A DNA stretch of 64,000 bases from Pedobacter ginsengisoli (GCF_030244015.1 NZ_JASSYX010000002.1:62001-126000); one strand, 5' to 3'; positions 1 through 9,404 are shown, counted from the first letter of the stretch. Notes: generated by a model not told the origin, from the letters alone. Numbers and translations are program-made.

Positions 1-3000
1 AATAAGGAGAAGAACGGTTCTGTAGTGATAAGCGGCGATGCAGATCATCCTGTAAATAAGGGCGCGCTGTGCAGCAAAGGTTTAAATCTTCAATACACTG
101 TAAACGATCAGAGCGATCGGTTGCTGTATCCGCAAATGCGGTACAATAAGAACATGCCGCTGCAAAAGGTAAGCTGGGATGCAGCCCTGGAACGCACTGC
201 CGCTGTATTTAAAACATTTATAGACAAGTATGGCCCTGATTCGGTAGCTTTTTACGCTTCCGGTCAATGCCTCACTGAAGAATATTACGTCATCAATAAG
301 CTCATCAAGGGCTTCATAGGCAGCAACAACATAGATACCAATTCAAGGTTGTGTATGAGCAGTGCGGTTGCTGCTTACAAAATGAGCCTTGGCGAAGACA
401 GCGTGCCCATCTGCTATGACGATATCGAACTTGCAGACTGCTTCTATGTCACCGGTGCCAACCCAGCCTGGTGCCATCCCATTTTATGGCGCAGGGTAGA
501 AGCCCACAAAGCTAAAAACCCGGATGTGAAGATCATCGTCGTCGACCCCCGTGTCACCGATACGTGTTCAAACGCCGATCTTCATTTGCAGATCAATCCC
601 GGCACCGACATTACACTCAATCACGCCATTGGCAGACTGCTCATCGAAAGAGATAAAATCGATCATAAGTTTGTGGCCAATCATACTGAAGGTTTTGAGA
701 AATACCGTACGCTCGTATTTGAGAAAAGTCTGAAAGAATCGGCAGAGATCTGCGGACTGGATCCATATGATATCATTACCGCGGCAGAATACATATCTGA
801 TGCTAAGGGCTTCATCAGCATGTGGACCATGGGCCTAAACCAAAGCGTGGTCGGGGTGAACAAGAATCTAAGTCTGATCAATCTGAACCTCATCACTGGA
901 CATATCGGAAAACCGGGATCCGGACCATTCTCCCTTACCGGGCAACCCAACGCAATGGGCGGCCGGGAAGTTGGCGGCCTGGCCAATTTGCTGCCGGCAC
1001 ACCGCAACCTTAATGACCCCCTGCACCGCAAGGAAGTTCAGGACTTTTGGAAAGGCAAAGAAATCTCGCCCAGACCGGGATTAACAGCTACTGAAATGTT
1101 TGAAGCCCTGAACGATGGCCGTCTTAAAGCCATATGGATCATTTGCACCAATCCGCTCACCAGTCTGCCCAATGCGCGTATTGCAGAAGATGGGCTCAAA
1201 AAAGCCAAATTTGTTGTAGTGCAGGAGATCAGTAACAAGCCAGAAACATTGAAATATGCAGACGTGATCCTTCCTGCGGCCGCATGGGCGGAAAAGGAAG
1301 GCACCATGACCAATTCAGAGCGGCGGATCAGTTATCTGCATAAAACAACAGAGGCACCAGGTGATGCACTTCCGGATTCGGAGATCATCTGCCGCTTCGC
1401 GGAAAAAATGGGCTACCCCGGCTTTGATTTCAGTTCCTCCGAGGAGATCTTTAAAGAGCATACCCGGCTGACGGCGAAAACAACACTGCGCATGGACGGA
1501 CTTGACTATGGCGTGATCAGGCGTAAGAATACCGTGCAATGGCCATACAGTAAACGTATGGATTCGGGGACCGCACGCTTGTTTACAGACAAAAAATTCC
1601 ATACTGAAAGCAAAAAGGCGATCATTCATGCCGTTCCGGATGATTTTAGCAGTGAAAAGGCCGGGCCTGATTTTCCATATGTGCTCACCACCGGAAGGAT
1701 CCGGGACCAATGGCACACCATGAGCAAGACGGGGAAGGTCAATAAGCTTAAAAAACACATTCCTCAGGCATTTTTAGAAATTCATCCTGACGACGCTGAT
1801 GAACTTGGCATTCAGGATTCCGATATTGTAGTGGTCAGATCTCTGCGCGGAGATGTGCGTGTAAAAGCAAAACTATCACCGGCGATTAAAAAAGGAGTGG
1901 TGTTTCTGCCCATGCATTGGGGCAAAATACTGGGCAGCGACCTGAACAGGACCAATAACCTGACCAGCACGCTGATCGACCCGATCTCTAAAGAACCTGA
2001 TTTTAAATATTGCGCGGTTAGCATCGAAAAATATAAGAAACCAAAACAACACATCGTGATCGTAGGGGCCGGTGCCGGTGCCTATGGCTTTGTGAAATCA
2101 TACCGGGAGCTGAACACTGAAGACGAAATCACCATTTTTAGCAAGGAGAACCTTCCATTTTACAACAGAGTGATGCTCCCGGATTATATCAGTGGTGAAC
2201 AAACCTGGGAGCAGCTGGTAAAAATGAAAGACGAAGAAGAGCCTGAGTACAACATTAACCTTTTGCGGGGGATCAGTATAGAAGAGATAGACCGGATAAA
2301 TAAATATGTGGTTGATTCCAGAGGAATAAGAACTGCCTATGATGTGCTGATCATGGCCACAGGTAGTCGTCCGGCCATTCCTAAAAATGTGCCATCATTA
2401 CCGGGCATTTTTAGTATGCGGACACGCACCGATGCCGACAATTTTAAAAAACACATCTCCAAAAAAGCAGAAGTGGTTATCGTAGGCGGCGGCCTTCTTG
2501 GACTGGAGATGGCGGCGTCATTAATTGAGACCGGAATAAAAGTGACCATCGTACAGCGCGTGTCCCGCTTTCTGAGCCGGCAACTGGATTCACTGGGCAG
2601 TCAGCTGCTTAGCGAACAGATGGCGGGAATGGGTTGCGACATCTATTACAATGAAGAAGTGCAGTTGTTTTATGGAAGATCAAAACTTACCGGCATAGGA
2701 CTAAAAAGCGGTAAAAAGATCAGTTGCGATGCGGTGATCATGGCCATAGGTACCAGCCCAAATATTGAGCTCGCCAAAAAATCTGACATTTTGTGCAAGC
2801 GCGGAGTTGTGGTGGATGAAAGGATGCAGACAAGCGATCCGGCTATCTTCGCCATTGGCGAAATCGCCGAATTTGAGGACATGATGTATGGCATTACCGC
2901 GGCGGCAGAACAGCAGGCCGAAGTGGTAGCTCAATACGTCAATGGCGACATCTCCAGCTATTATGAAGGAAGCACTTTAATGAACATCATTAAGATCCAG

Positions 3001-3426
3001 GGCTTTGACCTGTGCAGCATTGGTTTGTCTGAGTCTCCGGACGAGAAAAATTACGAAGAGATCGTATTCATTGACAAAGCCAAACGCTATTATAAAAAAT
3101 GCATTATACATCAGGACAGACTGGTAGGGGCGATCCTCATCGGCGATAAAGCAGAATTTCAGGAATTCAGGAACCTCATAGAAAACAAGATTGAACTGAG
3201 CGAAAAGCGAATCCAGTTGCTCCGGAGCGGGAATAAGCCAGACCCTGTAATGGGTAAGCTGGTATGCAGCTGTAATAATGTTGGTCAGGGCAATATCGAA
3301 ACAAAGATCACCGAGGGGTGCTCCGATCTGAAACAGCTCTGTGCTTCAACTGGTGCAGGGACTGGCTGCGGATCCTGCAGACCGGAGGTGAAACGCATAC
3401 TTGAACAACTGTTAAGCGCAGTGTAA
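1..3426 (+). CDS. Assimilatory nitrate reductase fused to FAD reductase and BFD modules (5' partial)
   Basis: Predicted cytoplasmic molybdopterin nitrate reductase of the NasA type. The frame is open to the left edge, so the start and most of the N-terminal [4Fe-4S] motif lie outside; only its last cysteine (ALCSKG) is visible. The SRLCMSSAVAAYK segment near nt 337-375 carries the expected Mo-ligand cysteine (nt 352-354). A molybdopterin-dinucleotide-binding domain starts near nt 1675 (TTGRIRDQWHTMSKTGK). From about nt 2050 a second module begins with GAGAGAYG, and a second dinucleotide fold (IVGGGLLGLEMAAS) lies near nt 2475, as in NirB/NasB-type pyridine-nucleotide reductases. The C terminus is a BFD-like [2Fe-2S] domain (CSCN...CASTGAGTGCGSC, from nt 3260). 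The fusion suggests that the reductase carries its own NAD(P)H electron input, which is inference. It heads a cofactor operon. Confidence 0.9.
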   Translation, partial: NKEKNGSVVISGDADHPVNKGALCSKGLNLQYTVNDQSDRLLYPQMRYNKNMPLQKVSWDAALERTAAVFKTFIDKYGPDSVAFYASGQCLTEEYYVINKLIKGFIGSNNIDTNSRLCMSSAVAAYKMSLGEDSVPICYDDIELADCFYVTGANPAWCHPILWRRVEAHKAKNPDVKIIVVDPRVTDTCSNADLHLQINPGTDITLNHAIGRLLIERDKIDHKFVANHTEGFEKYRTLVFEKSLKESAEICGLDPYDIITAAEYISDAKGFISMWTMGLNQSVVGVNKNLSLINLNLITGHIGKPGSGPFSLTGQPNAMGGREVGGLANLLPAHRNLNDPLHRKEVQDFWKGKEISPRPGLTATEMFEALNDGRLKAIWIICTNPLTSLPNARIAEDGLKKAKFVVVQEISNKPETLKYADVILPAAAWAEKEGTMTNSERRISYLHKTTEAPGDALPDSEIICRFAEKMGYPGFDFSSSEEIFKEHTRLTAKTTLRMDGLDYGVIRRKNTVQWPYSKRMDSGTARLFTDKKFHTESKKAIIHAVPDDFSSEKAGPDFPYVLTTGRIRDQWHTMSKTGKVNKLKKHIPQAFLEIHPDDADELGIQDSDIVVVRSLRGDVRVKAKLSPAIKKGVVFLPMHWGKILGSDLNRTNNLTSTLIDPISKEPDFKYCAVSIEKYKKPKQHIVIVGAGAGAYGFVKSYRELNTEDEITIFSKENLPFYNRVMLPDYISGEQTWEQLVKMKDEEEPEYNINLLRGISIEEIDRINKYVVDSRGIRTAYDVLIMATGSRPAIPKNVPSLPGIFSMRTRTDADNFKKHISKKAEVVIVGGGLLGLEMAASLIETGIKVTIVQRVSRFLSRQLDSLGSQLLSEQMAGMGCDIYYNEEVQLFYGRSKLTGIGLKSGKKISCDAVIMAIGTSPNIELAKKSDILCKRGVVVDERMQTSDPAIFAIGEIAEFEDMMYGITAAAEQQAEVVAQYVNGDISSYYEGSTLMNIIKIQGFDLCSIGLSESPDEKNYEEIVFIDKAKRYYKKCIIHQDRLVGAILIGDKAEFQEFRNLIENKIELSEKRIQLLRSGNKPDPVMGKLVCSCNNVGQGNIETKITEGCSDLKQLCASTGAGTGCGSCRPEVKRILEQLLSAV

Positions 3427-3437
3427 ATAAACAGGAT

Positions 3438-4907
3438 ATGGCCGAGGAAAAAATACATACCATCAAAATCAATCTCCCGGGAGGGGTAGTAGCTGCAGGT
3501 GATATGCTGGAAATACTGGATGCGGCAAAGAACGCAGGCATAACAGAGGTCCGTTTTGGCACACGCCAGCAGTTGTTCATCAATGCCAATGCAGAGCAGC
3601 TTGAATCGCTTGAGCATGAGTTTTTTGTCGCCAACATAGATTTTGAGCTCGATGCCGGCCAGTATCCAAACATACTCAGTTCTTATGTGGCCCAAAATTT
3701 ATTTGGCAATCCGAACTGGCTTGGTGAGGGTGTTTATAAAGATGTTCTGGATCTTTTTGATTACAAACCTCAGCTGAAGATCAACCTGATCAACAGCAAT
3801 CAGACCTTTGTCCCTTTTTTTACTGGCAACCTCAATTTCATCGTTTCAGCGGTAAGCAATTACTGGCACCTGCACATCAGGTTTCCCAAGACCAGTATCT
3901 TTTATGTATGGCCGGTATTGGTCTATACAGAAGACATTGCCATACTGAGTAAAGATATTGAAGAAGCGATATTAAAAAAGCCTGATATTTACTGCAACCA
4001 GGAAGATATAAATGGTACGGTACTCTATCAAAAAGTCGGGAATGAAACTAAATTTATCCAGTACCACAGTACAGTTCAGCTTGAACTTCCGGATTTTAGC
4101 CTTCCTTATTATGAAGGGTTTAACCGGTATGACAGCAATAAATTCTGGCTGGGCATTTACCGCAGAGACGAATCCTTTTCCTGCGACTTTTTAGAAGATG
4201 TCTGCACACTATGCATCAGGTCACGGATTGCCCAGTTTTACATTACTCCCTGGAAATCCATTATCATAAAAGGAATAGAAGAACAATTGCCCTGGAATAT
4301 GGTCATGGCCAAACACCGCATCAATATACGCCATGCTTCTAACGAGCTCAACTGGCAGGTGGAAGACCTGTGCGATTACGGACTTGGCCTGAAGCAATAC
4401 CTGGTTAAACAGTTTGATAAAGAAGACCTGCGAACCTTCAAGCTTTCATTTGCAGTTAAGGTGAATCCCAAAACCGGGTTATTCGGCTCAGTAATCATCA
4501 GAAAACAGTTGAATACCGATAAAGAAATTTTTGATATACTGCATACCCGTAATTTCAATCCAAACTCAAAAGATTTCGTAACTTTCAGAACGGATATCAG
4601 TTTGAGCGAACTCACACCGGCATTGATCACACTTTGTGATCATTATTATGACCTGCAAACAAAAGATGCCTTGCTGTTGCGTGCCGAACATATCCCTGAA
4701 GAGGAAGAAGATCACAAATCGCTGATTATGGTTCATCAGTGTAAAAACTGCAGATCTGTATACGATGAAGAATTTGGTGACGAAATCAATGAGATAAACC
4801 CCGGCATTGGGTTTGATGATTTGCCGGATACCTATAAATGTCCCATCTGTAATTCAGAAAAGATGGATTTTTTACCGGTAAGCAAATACATGCTTATGCA
4901 ATGTTAA
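3438..4907 (+). CDS. Rubredoxin-tailed protein with nitrite/sulfite reductase-like half domain
   Basis: 489 aa, starting 11 bp after the nitrate reductase stop. The first ~60 residues (IKINLPGGVVAAGDMLEILDAA...VRFGTRQQLFI) resemble the ferredoxin-like half domain of siroheme nitrite/sulfite reductases, and a second similar segment may lie near residues 270-360. I do not see the paired cysteine motifs that bind the [4Fe-4S]-siroheme centre, so catalysis of that type is doubtful. The C terminus (from about residue 430) is a rubredoxin-like iron site with CKNC and CPIC, plus the typical INPG/F-D-LP-D-Y-CP spacing. Its place next to a nitrate reductase suggests an electron-transfer partner or an atypical nitrite-handling protein; this is inference. 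The domain call is firm for rubredoxin and moderate for the rest. Confidence 0.75.
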   Translation: MAEEKIHTIKINLPGGVVAAGDMLEILDAAKNAGITEVRFGTRQQLFINANAEQLESLEHEFFVANIDFELDAGQYPNILSSYVAQNLFGNPNWLGEGVYKDVLDLFDYKPQLKINLINSNQTFVPFFTGNLNFIVSAVSNYWHLHIRFPKTSIFYVWPVLVYTEDIAILSKDIEEAILKKPDIYCNQEDINGTVLYQKVGNETKFIQYHSTVQLELPDFSLPYYEGFNRYDSNKFWLGIYRRDESFSCDFLEDVCTLCIRSRIAQFYITPWKSIIIKGIEEQLPWNMVMAKHRINIRHASNELNWQVEDLCDYGLGLKQYLVKQFDKEDLRTFKLSFAVKVNPKTGLFGSVIIRKQLNTDKEIFDILHTRNFNPNSKDFVTFRTDISLSELTPALITLCDHYYDLQTKDALLLRAEHIPEEEEDHKSLIMVHQCKNCRSVYDEEFGDEINEINPGIGFDDLPDTYKCPICNSEKMDFLPVSKYMLMQC

Positions 4908-4951
4908 AAGAAGTATAAATAAATATTACCGATACTTGCTATTTTTACATC

Positions 4952-5917
4952 ATGATTGAGCCAGGGGATATATACGACCGAAAATTCAAAACCCTCCGGG
5001 TGAGTTTGATCAATACCTGCAATCTGGGCTGTGTATACTGCGCCTGTGGTCAGGATGAAATGCGGGAAAGTTATATACTGCAGCAATCGCAAGCCCTGCC
5101 TGCTGAGAAAATGCTGAGCATTATCGGGCGATTGCACCAGCAGCTGGATCTGCAGACACTGCGCCTTACCGGCGGCGAGCCGCTGCTATACAGGGATCTG
5201 GCAACGATCGTTAACGGAGCGCTTCAATTTGGAATTGAAGACCTGGCATTGACTACAAACGGAGTACTGCTTGAACAGCAGGCAGAAACATTGCGAAAAG
5301 CAGGTTTAAAATCCATCAATGTATCACTGGACGCCATAGACGAAGCGACATTTTTTAAAATAAGCCGCCGCCGCGGACTGGACAAAATACTCCGTGGTAT
5401 TGATAAGGCACAGGAATGCGGAATTGAAGTCAAACTAAATACAGTAGTCATGCGCGGAATCAACGAGCATCAGGTTCTGCCATTGCTCGACCATGCGTCC
5501 GGTAAAAATCTAAAGATCCGTTTCCTGGAGGTCATGGCCATGGGACATTTACATGAAAACTCCAAAGATTATTTCTTTTCCCAGCAGGAAATCCTTTCGA
5601 TTATAGAGACGAGGCACAGTATTGCCAGGCTGCCGCGGAAGATAGCTGCTACAGCCAATTACTGGCAGACCGCCAAAGGGCATATCTTTGGCATCATCGC
5701 AAACGAAACTGCCCCTTTTTGCGGGGATTGCAACCGTCTGAGGCTGGATTCTTTTGGCAATATTTATGGATGCCTGAGCAGCAATACCCCGATCCCGATC
5801 GGAGGGGCTGCAGCAGACAGCGCCGAACTTACCGGTAAACTCGAACAGGCCATGTTACAGAAACAAATATTTAAATTTACAGGAAGCGATTTGAGCATGA
5901 TGCATATAGGAGGATAG
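4952..5917 (+). CDS. moaA: GTP 3',8-cyclase MoaA (molybdenum cofactor step 1)
   Basis: 321 aa radical-SAM enzyme that, with MoaC, converts GTP to cyclic pyranopterin monophosphate. The SAM cluster motif is C23-x3-C27-x2-C30 (TCNLGCVYC), followed by the LTGGEPLLYRDL motif. The second [4Fe-4S] site is FCGDCNRLRL...GC (C-x2-C-x13-C) near residues 255-275. The protein ends in GG, the C-terminal double glycine typical of MoaA. Length fits the family (about 320-330 aa). It lies 44 bp after the rubredoxin protein and 4 bp before moaD, so it is probably co-transcribed with the nitrate reductase that needs the cofactor. No moaC, moeA or mog gene is visible here; they may lie to the left. Confidence 0.95.
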   Translation: MIEPGDIYDRKFKTLRVSLINTCNLGCVYCACGQDEMRESYILQQSQALPAEKMLSIIGRLHQQLDLQTLRLTGGEPLLYRDLATIVNGALQFGIEDLALTTNGVLLEQQAETLRKAGLKSINVSLDAIDEATFFKISRRRGLDKILRGIDKAQECGIEVKLNTVVMRGINEHQVLPLLDHASGKNLKIRFLEVMAMGHLHENSKDYFFSQQEILSIIETRHSIARLPRKIAATANYWQTAKGHIFGIIANETAPFCGDCNRLRLDSFGNIYGCLSSNTPIPIGGAAADSAELTGKLEQAMLQKQIFKFTGSDLSMMHIGG

Positions 5918-5921
5918 AATT

Positions 5922-6155
5922 ATGAAGATTGAAGTATTTGCAGTGCTAAAGGATTTCTACGACAAACAATTTACGATCGGAGAAACATTGAAAGACATCA
6001 GTGAGCTGAAACGCTACCTGATCACACAGAAGCCGGAGGCAGAAGGAATACTTGGTGCCTGCCGCTTCGCGGTAAATGATGAATTGGTCGGTTCACACTA
6101 TAACTTAAAAGCAGATGACCGGATCTCCGTTATCCCGCCAAGCAGCGGGGGCTGA
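5922..6155 (+). CDS. moaD: MoaD, small sulfur-carrier subunit of molybdopterin synthase
   Basis: 77 aa ubiquitin-fold protein ending in PPSSGG. The terminal Gly-Gly is adenylated and thiocarboxylated in this family and donates sulfur to precursor Z within the MoaD-MoaE complex. Length is typical (about 80 aa). It begins 4 bp after the moaA stop, and its last ~40 bp overlap the start of moaE, so translation of the two synthase subunits is likely coupled. Confidence 0.93.
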   Translation: MKIEVFAVLKDFYDKQFTIGETLKDISELKRYLITQKPEAEGILGACRFAVNDELVGSHYNLKADDRISVIPPSSGG

Positions 6156-6633
6156 AAACATACTCTCTGACCAGCCGCTGCAACTTGCAGAGCTGCTTGC
6201 TGCCTCACACCACCCGGGTGCCGGCGCAGTTGTGCTTTTTAGCGGAGACGTCAGGATCAATAACCTGGGAAAAGAAGTAGCCTATCTGGAATTTGAGGCC
6301 CAGGAAAAGCTGGCTGTAAAAATGATCCGGGAAATATTGGATCAGGCCACCCAAAAATGGCAGCTGAATATAGCGGTAGCACAGCACCGGCTGGGTAAAG
6401 TCGGGATCTCTGAGTGTGCGGTGGTGGTCATTACCGCATCACCCCACCGAAAAGAGGCTTACGACGCAAACCGGTATATCATGGACAGGCTAAAGCACGA
6501 AGTACCGATCTGGAAATGTGAATACTTCACTGATGGTACGCATAAATGGGGCGGAAACTGTAATTGCGCCGAGATCACCGGAAATCCCGCTGAGCACATC
6601 TATGAATTTAACAGCACAGCTCATGAAAAATAA
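6115..6633 (+). CDS. moaE: MoaE, catalytic subunit of molybdopterin synthase
   Basis: 172 aa. Recognised by GAVVLFSGDVR, the HRLGKVGISECAVVV segment, SPHRKEAYDANRYIMDRLK and the VPIWKCEYFTDGTHKWGGN block that holds the conserved active-site lysine region. ATG 6115 gives a 41 bp overlap with moaD. No other ATG, GTG or TTG precedes the conserved fold, so this start is preferred. The first ~25 residues are not conserved in family terms and include the overlap. MoaE acts with MoaD to insert the dithiolene sulfurs of molybdopterin. The 3' end overlaps mobA by 11 bp. Confidence 0.93.
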   Translation: MTGSPLSRQAAGAENILSDQPLQLAELLAASHHPGAGAVVLFSGDVRINNLGKEVAYLEFEAQEKLAVKMIREILDQATQKWQLNIAVAQHRLGKVGISECAVVVITASPHRKEAYDANRYIMDRLKHEVPIWKCEYFTDGTHKWGGNCNCAEITGNPAEHIYEFNSTAHEK

Positions 6634-7192
6634 ACTAATGGGCGTAGTGTTGTGCGGGGGCGAAAGCAAGCGCATGGGCCTGGATAAAGGCTTGTTGCAG
6701 AAAGACGGGCAGCCATGGGCAGCGGTCATTGCCGATAAACTTGCACAACAGGACCTGGAAGTTGTCATATCTATAAGCGAACTGCAAAAGCAATCTTACC
6801 GGAACATTTTCCCTAAAAGAACGCTGATTATCGATCATATCCCGATCCGGGGACCTTTAAACGGGTTATTAAGTGTCCATCAGCGCTTCCCTGATCATGA
6901 TCTTTTGTTGATGGCCTGTGACCTGACTGAAATGGACGAAGGCACCCTGAATGTCCTTATCGGAATCTACAGGCAGCAGCCCGGCCATGAATTTTATGTG
7001 TATCGTCACAACGGTTTCGCCGAACCGTTTTGCGCGATCTATACAGCCGCTGCACTGGCTGGAGTTTTACAACAGCAGGAATCCGGTGAACTCAAAAGAT
7101 ACAGCCTGCATGAGCGTTTTGAAACCGGAAACACAAAATATCTGACAATTAACGAATTGTCAGTTTTTAAGAACTTCAACCATCCCCTCTGA
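6623..7192 (+). CDS. mobA: Molybdenum cofactor nucleotidyltransferase MobA
   Basis: 189 aa from ATG 6623, which sits inside the last codons of moaE (11 bp overlap); ATG 6638 is an alternative. The N-terminal GVVLCGGESKRMGLDKGLL is the nucleotide-binding loop (LxGGxSxRMGxDK) of MobA/MocA enzymes, followed by LLMACDLTEMD (metal-binding Asp region). MobA attaches GMP to Mo-molybdopterin to give the bis-MGD form used by NasA-type nitrate reductases, which matches the first gene of this cluster. The stop at 7192 overlaps the 3' end of the convergent PLP enzyme gene by 17 bp. Confidence 0.9.
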   Translation: MKNKLMGVVLCGGESKRMGLDKGLLQKDGQPWAAVIADKLAQQDLEVVISISELQKQSYRNIFPKRTLIIDHIPIRGPLNGLLSVHQRFPDHDLLLMACDLTEMDEGTLNVLIGIYRQQPGHEFYVYRHNGFAEPFCAIYTAAALAGVLQQQESGELKRYSLHERFETGNTKYLTINELSVFKNFNHPL

Positions 7193-8051
7193 ACTTTTCC
7201 TTCATTCCCCAGATACCCAACAGCCCACCCGTATGAACCGCGGCTATCTTGTCAGTGGTTTTAAAATATTGTTTCTTAACAAGATCGTCAATTGCAAAGA
7301 ACAGCTTGGCCGTATATACCGGATCTATGAGCATACCTTCCTCAGCTACGAAGCGCTTTATAAATGAAATCAATCCAGGCTGTGTTTTGCCATAGCCCCC
7401 AAAATGATAATCCGTGTGCAGGATCAGCTGATCCGAGCTGCCGGTATATCTCGCAATCTCATCCGCAATGAAATCCCCGCCCTTTAATACGGGAACCACA
7501 TGAAGTATAGTTTTTGACCCGGATTCTAAAATGCCTTTAAGGAGGCCAGCAGCGGTGGTTCCGGTTCCGGCAGCGCAAAAAAGGTGGTCAATATCAGGTG
7601 GAAGCTCAGCAATGAGTTCGGCACAGCCTTTCACAGCAGCTATTCCGGCACCTCCCTCATCTACAAAAAAGGCACAGGAATCTTCGGCAAAGTGTCTGCG
7701 GAACAATTTATCCTTTTCTTTATAATCCCTTCTGTCCGTGAATATAAGCCGCATGCCAAAAAGCCTGCAAAGCAAAAGCATTTCGTTTTCTACCGCCTCC
7801 CCACGCACAAACGCAGTGCTTTTTAAACCATTTCCAGCGCAGGCAGCAGCCGTAGCTACGAGGTGGTTGGAATATGCACCACCAAAAGTGACCAGATGAT
7901 CTTTTTTAAGATTTTTAGCTTCTTCTAAAATGTATTTGAGCTTGCGCCATTTATTCCCTGAGATATAGGGATCAATTAAATCATCTCTTTTAACCCAAAT
8001 GTTTATTCTGGAAGGATGCTTTAATTGCTGTATAGGGCTGTAAATCTTCAT
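7176..8051 (-). CDS. PLP-dependent ACC deaminase / D-cysteine desulfhydrase family protein
   Basis: 291 aa fold-type II PLP enzyme. WVKRDDL is followed by GNKWRKLKY with the presumed PLP lysine K34, then GGAYSNHLVATAAACA and the AAGTGTTAAGLLKG phosphate-binding loop. The C terminus has VHTGGLLG, typical of the family. Members act on 1-aminocyclopropane-1-carboxylate or D-cysteine; the substrate cannot be told here. At 291 aa it is shorter than characterised ACC deaminases (about 335 aa), which is common for Bacteroidota homologues. The gene is convergent with mobA and appears monocistronic, with a -7 box just upstream. Confidence 0.85.
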   Translation of the reverse strand: MKIYSPIQQLKHPSRINIWVKRDDLIDPYISGNKWRKLKYILEEAKNLKKDHLVTFGGAYSNHLVATAAACAGNGLKSTAFVRGEAVENEMLLLCRLFGMRLIFTDRRDYKEKDKLFRRHFAEDSCAFFVDEGGAGIAAVKGCAELIAELPPDIDHLFCAAGTGTTAAGLLKGILESGSKTILHVVPVLKGGDFIADEIARYTGSSDQLILHTDYHFGGYGKTQPGLISFIKRFVAEEGMLIDPVYTAKLFFAIDDLVKKQYFKTTDKIAAVHTGGLLGIWGMKEKFRGDG

Positions 8052-8062
8052 AACCGTGGTTA

Positions 8063-8070
8063 CAAATATA
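8063..8070 (-). promoter_or_regulatory. Bacteroidota -7 promoter box for the PLP enzyme gene
   Basis: Reads TATATTTG on the minus strand, an exact match to TAnnTTTG. It ends 11 bp before the ATG at 8051, so the predicted leader is only about 5 nt. No clear -33 TTTG was seen. Confidence 0.5.
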
Positions 8071-8257
8071 TAAGCCGGGGAGTTAACCTTGAATAATTAA
8101 TGTTTGAAATAAATCTTTTTGATCAGATATGGGAAAAAGTTAAGAATTATCTTTACATTTTGAGTAAAATTTTTCATAAGCAGGGTTGTTAGGGTACAGG
8201 AAGCCTCTTAACAAAAAATAGGCCAATTTGTTTATCCGATATGTTGTTCTTAAAGAT

Positions 8258-8265
8258 TAGCTTTG
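8258..8265 (+). promoter_or_regulatory. Bacteroidota -7 promoter box upstream of rluD
   Basis: TAGCTTTG, followed by C, matches TAnnTTTG. Transcription would start near 8271, only ~10 nt before ATG 8282 but ~85 nt before ATG 8357. That is one reason to consider the downstream start for rluD. Confidence 0.5.
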
Positions 8266-8356
8266 CACTATTCCTGATATTATGAAAAAAAAGCCCCTAA
8301 CTACATTAAAACGCGATACTTTCCCTCGTCCGGAATTGAAAAGAGAAGATATTTTA

Positions 8357-9391
8357 ATGGAAAATATTAACACGCTGCAAGAATCAGAAGATCAGGATCT
8401 TTATGAACATTTGAACATTGTTGTTGATAAAGGACAGTCTTTGCTGCGGATTGACAAGTTTTTAATGCACCGTGTGGAAAACGCGTCAAGGAGCCGGATC
8501 CAGAATGCAATCGAGGCGGAGAACGTCCTGGTCAACAAAAAGCCGGTAAAATCCAGCTATAAGATCAAGCCGGCTGATGAAATTTCCATAGTTTTTCCAC
8601 ATCCGCCACGGGATACCGAAGTTTATCCTGAAGACATTCCCATTGATATCGTATATGAAGACCAGGATCTGTTGATTGTCAATAAATCTGCAGGGATGGT
8701 CGTACACCCGGGCTTTAACAATTACACAGGCACACTGGTCAATGCGCTGGCCTTTCATTTTGAGCAGCTGCCTCATTTGCCCGGCAATGAAGGCAGGCCC
8801 GGGCTGGTACACCGGATAGACAAAGACACCTCCGGTCTGCTGCTCATCAGCAAGAACGAGATCACCATGACCAAGCTGGCCAAACAGTTCTTTGACCACA
8901 GCATCACCCGCAAATACATCGCGCTGGCCTGGGGGGATATCGCCGAAAATGGAACCGTAACCGGATATATTGGACGCAGTGCAAAAAACCGGATCATTAT
9001 GGATAATTATGACGATGAAGAAAAAGGTAAGTGGTCAGTAACACATTATACCGTTTTAGAACGTTTAGGTTATGTGACTTTAATCAGCTGCCAGCTGGAG
9101 ACCGGTCGCACACACCAAATCAGAGCACACATGAAACATATAGGCCATCCGCTGTTCAATGATGCCAATTACGGCGGCGACAAAATACTAAAGGGCACAA
9201 CCTTTAACAAATACAAGCAATTTGTGCAAAATTGCTTCAATATTTTGCCCCGTCAGGCCCTTCATGCGCAGACATTAGGATTTATCCATCCAACTACCCG
9301 GACATACATGGAGTTTGAAGCACCTTTGCCTGCCGATTTTGATGAGGCCCTCAGCAAGTGGCGAAATTATATAGTACAAGCACCAGAATAA
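8357..9391 (+). CDS. rluD: 23S rRNA pseudouridine synthase, RluD type
   Basis: RluA/RluD-family enzyme that isomerises uridines in 23S rRNA. An N-terminal S4 RNA-binding domain (LLRIDKFLMHRVENASRSRIQNAIE...VLVNK) precedes the catalytic domain with HRIDKDTSGLLLISKN, whose Asp is the nucleophile. The C-terminal ETGRTHQIRAHMKHIGHPLFND motif is also present. From ATG 8357 the protein is 344 aa. ATG 8282 would add 25 residues (KKKPLTTLKRDTFPRP...) not typical of the family and leave a leader of about 10 nt, so I prefer 8357, with modest certainty. The next gene starts 13 bp downstream, so the two may be co-transcribed. Confidence 0.9.
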   Translation: MENINTLQESEDQDLYEHLNIVVDKGQSLLRIDKFLMHRVENASRSRIQNAIEAENVLVNKKPVKSSYKIKPADEISIVFPHPPRDTEVYPEDIPIDIVYEDQDLLIVNKSAGMVVHPGFNNYTGTLVNALAFHFEQLPHLPGNEGRPGLVHRIDKDTSGLLLISKNEITMTKLAKQFFDHSITRKYIALAWGDIAENGTVTGYIGRSAKNRIIMDNYDDEEKGKWSVTHYTVLERLGYVTLISCQLETGRTHQIRAHMKHIGHPLFNDANYGGDKILKGTTFNKYKQFVQNCFNILPRQALHAQTLGFIHPTTRTYMEFEAPLPADFDEALSKWRNYIVQAPE

Positions 9392-9404
9392 TCCAATTGG
9401 CTTC

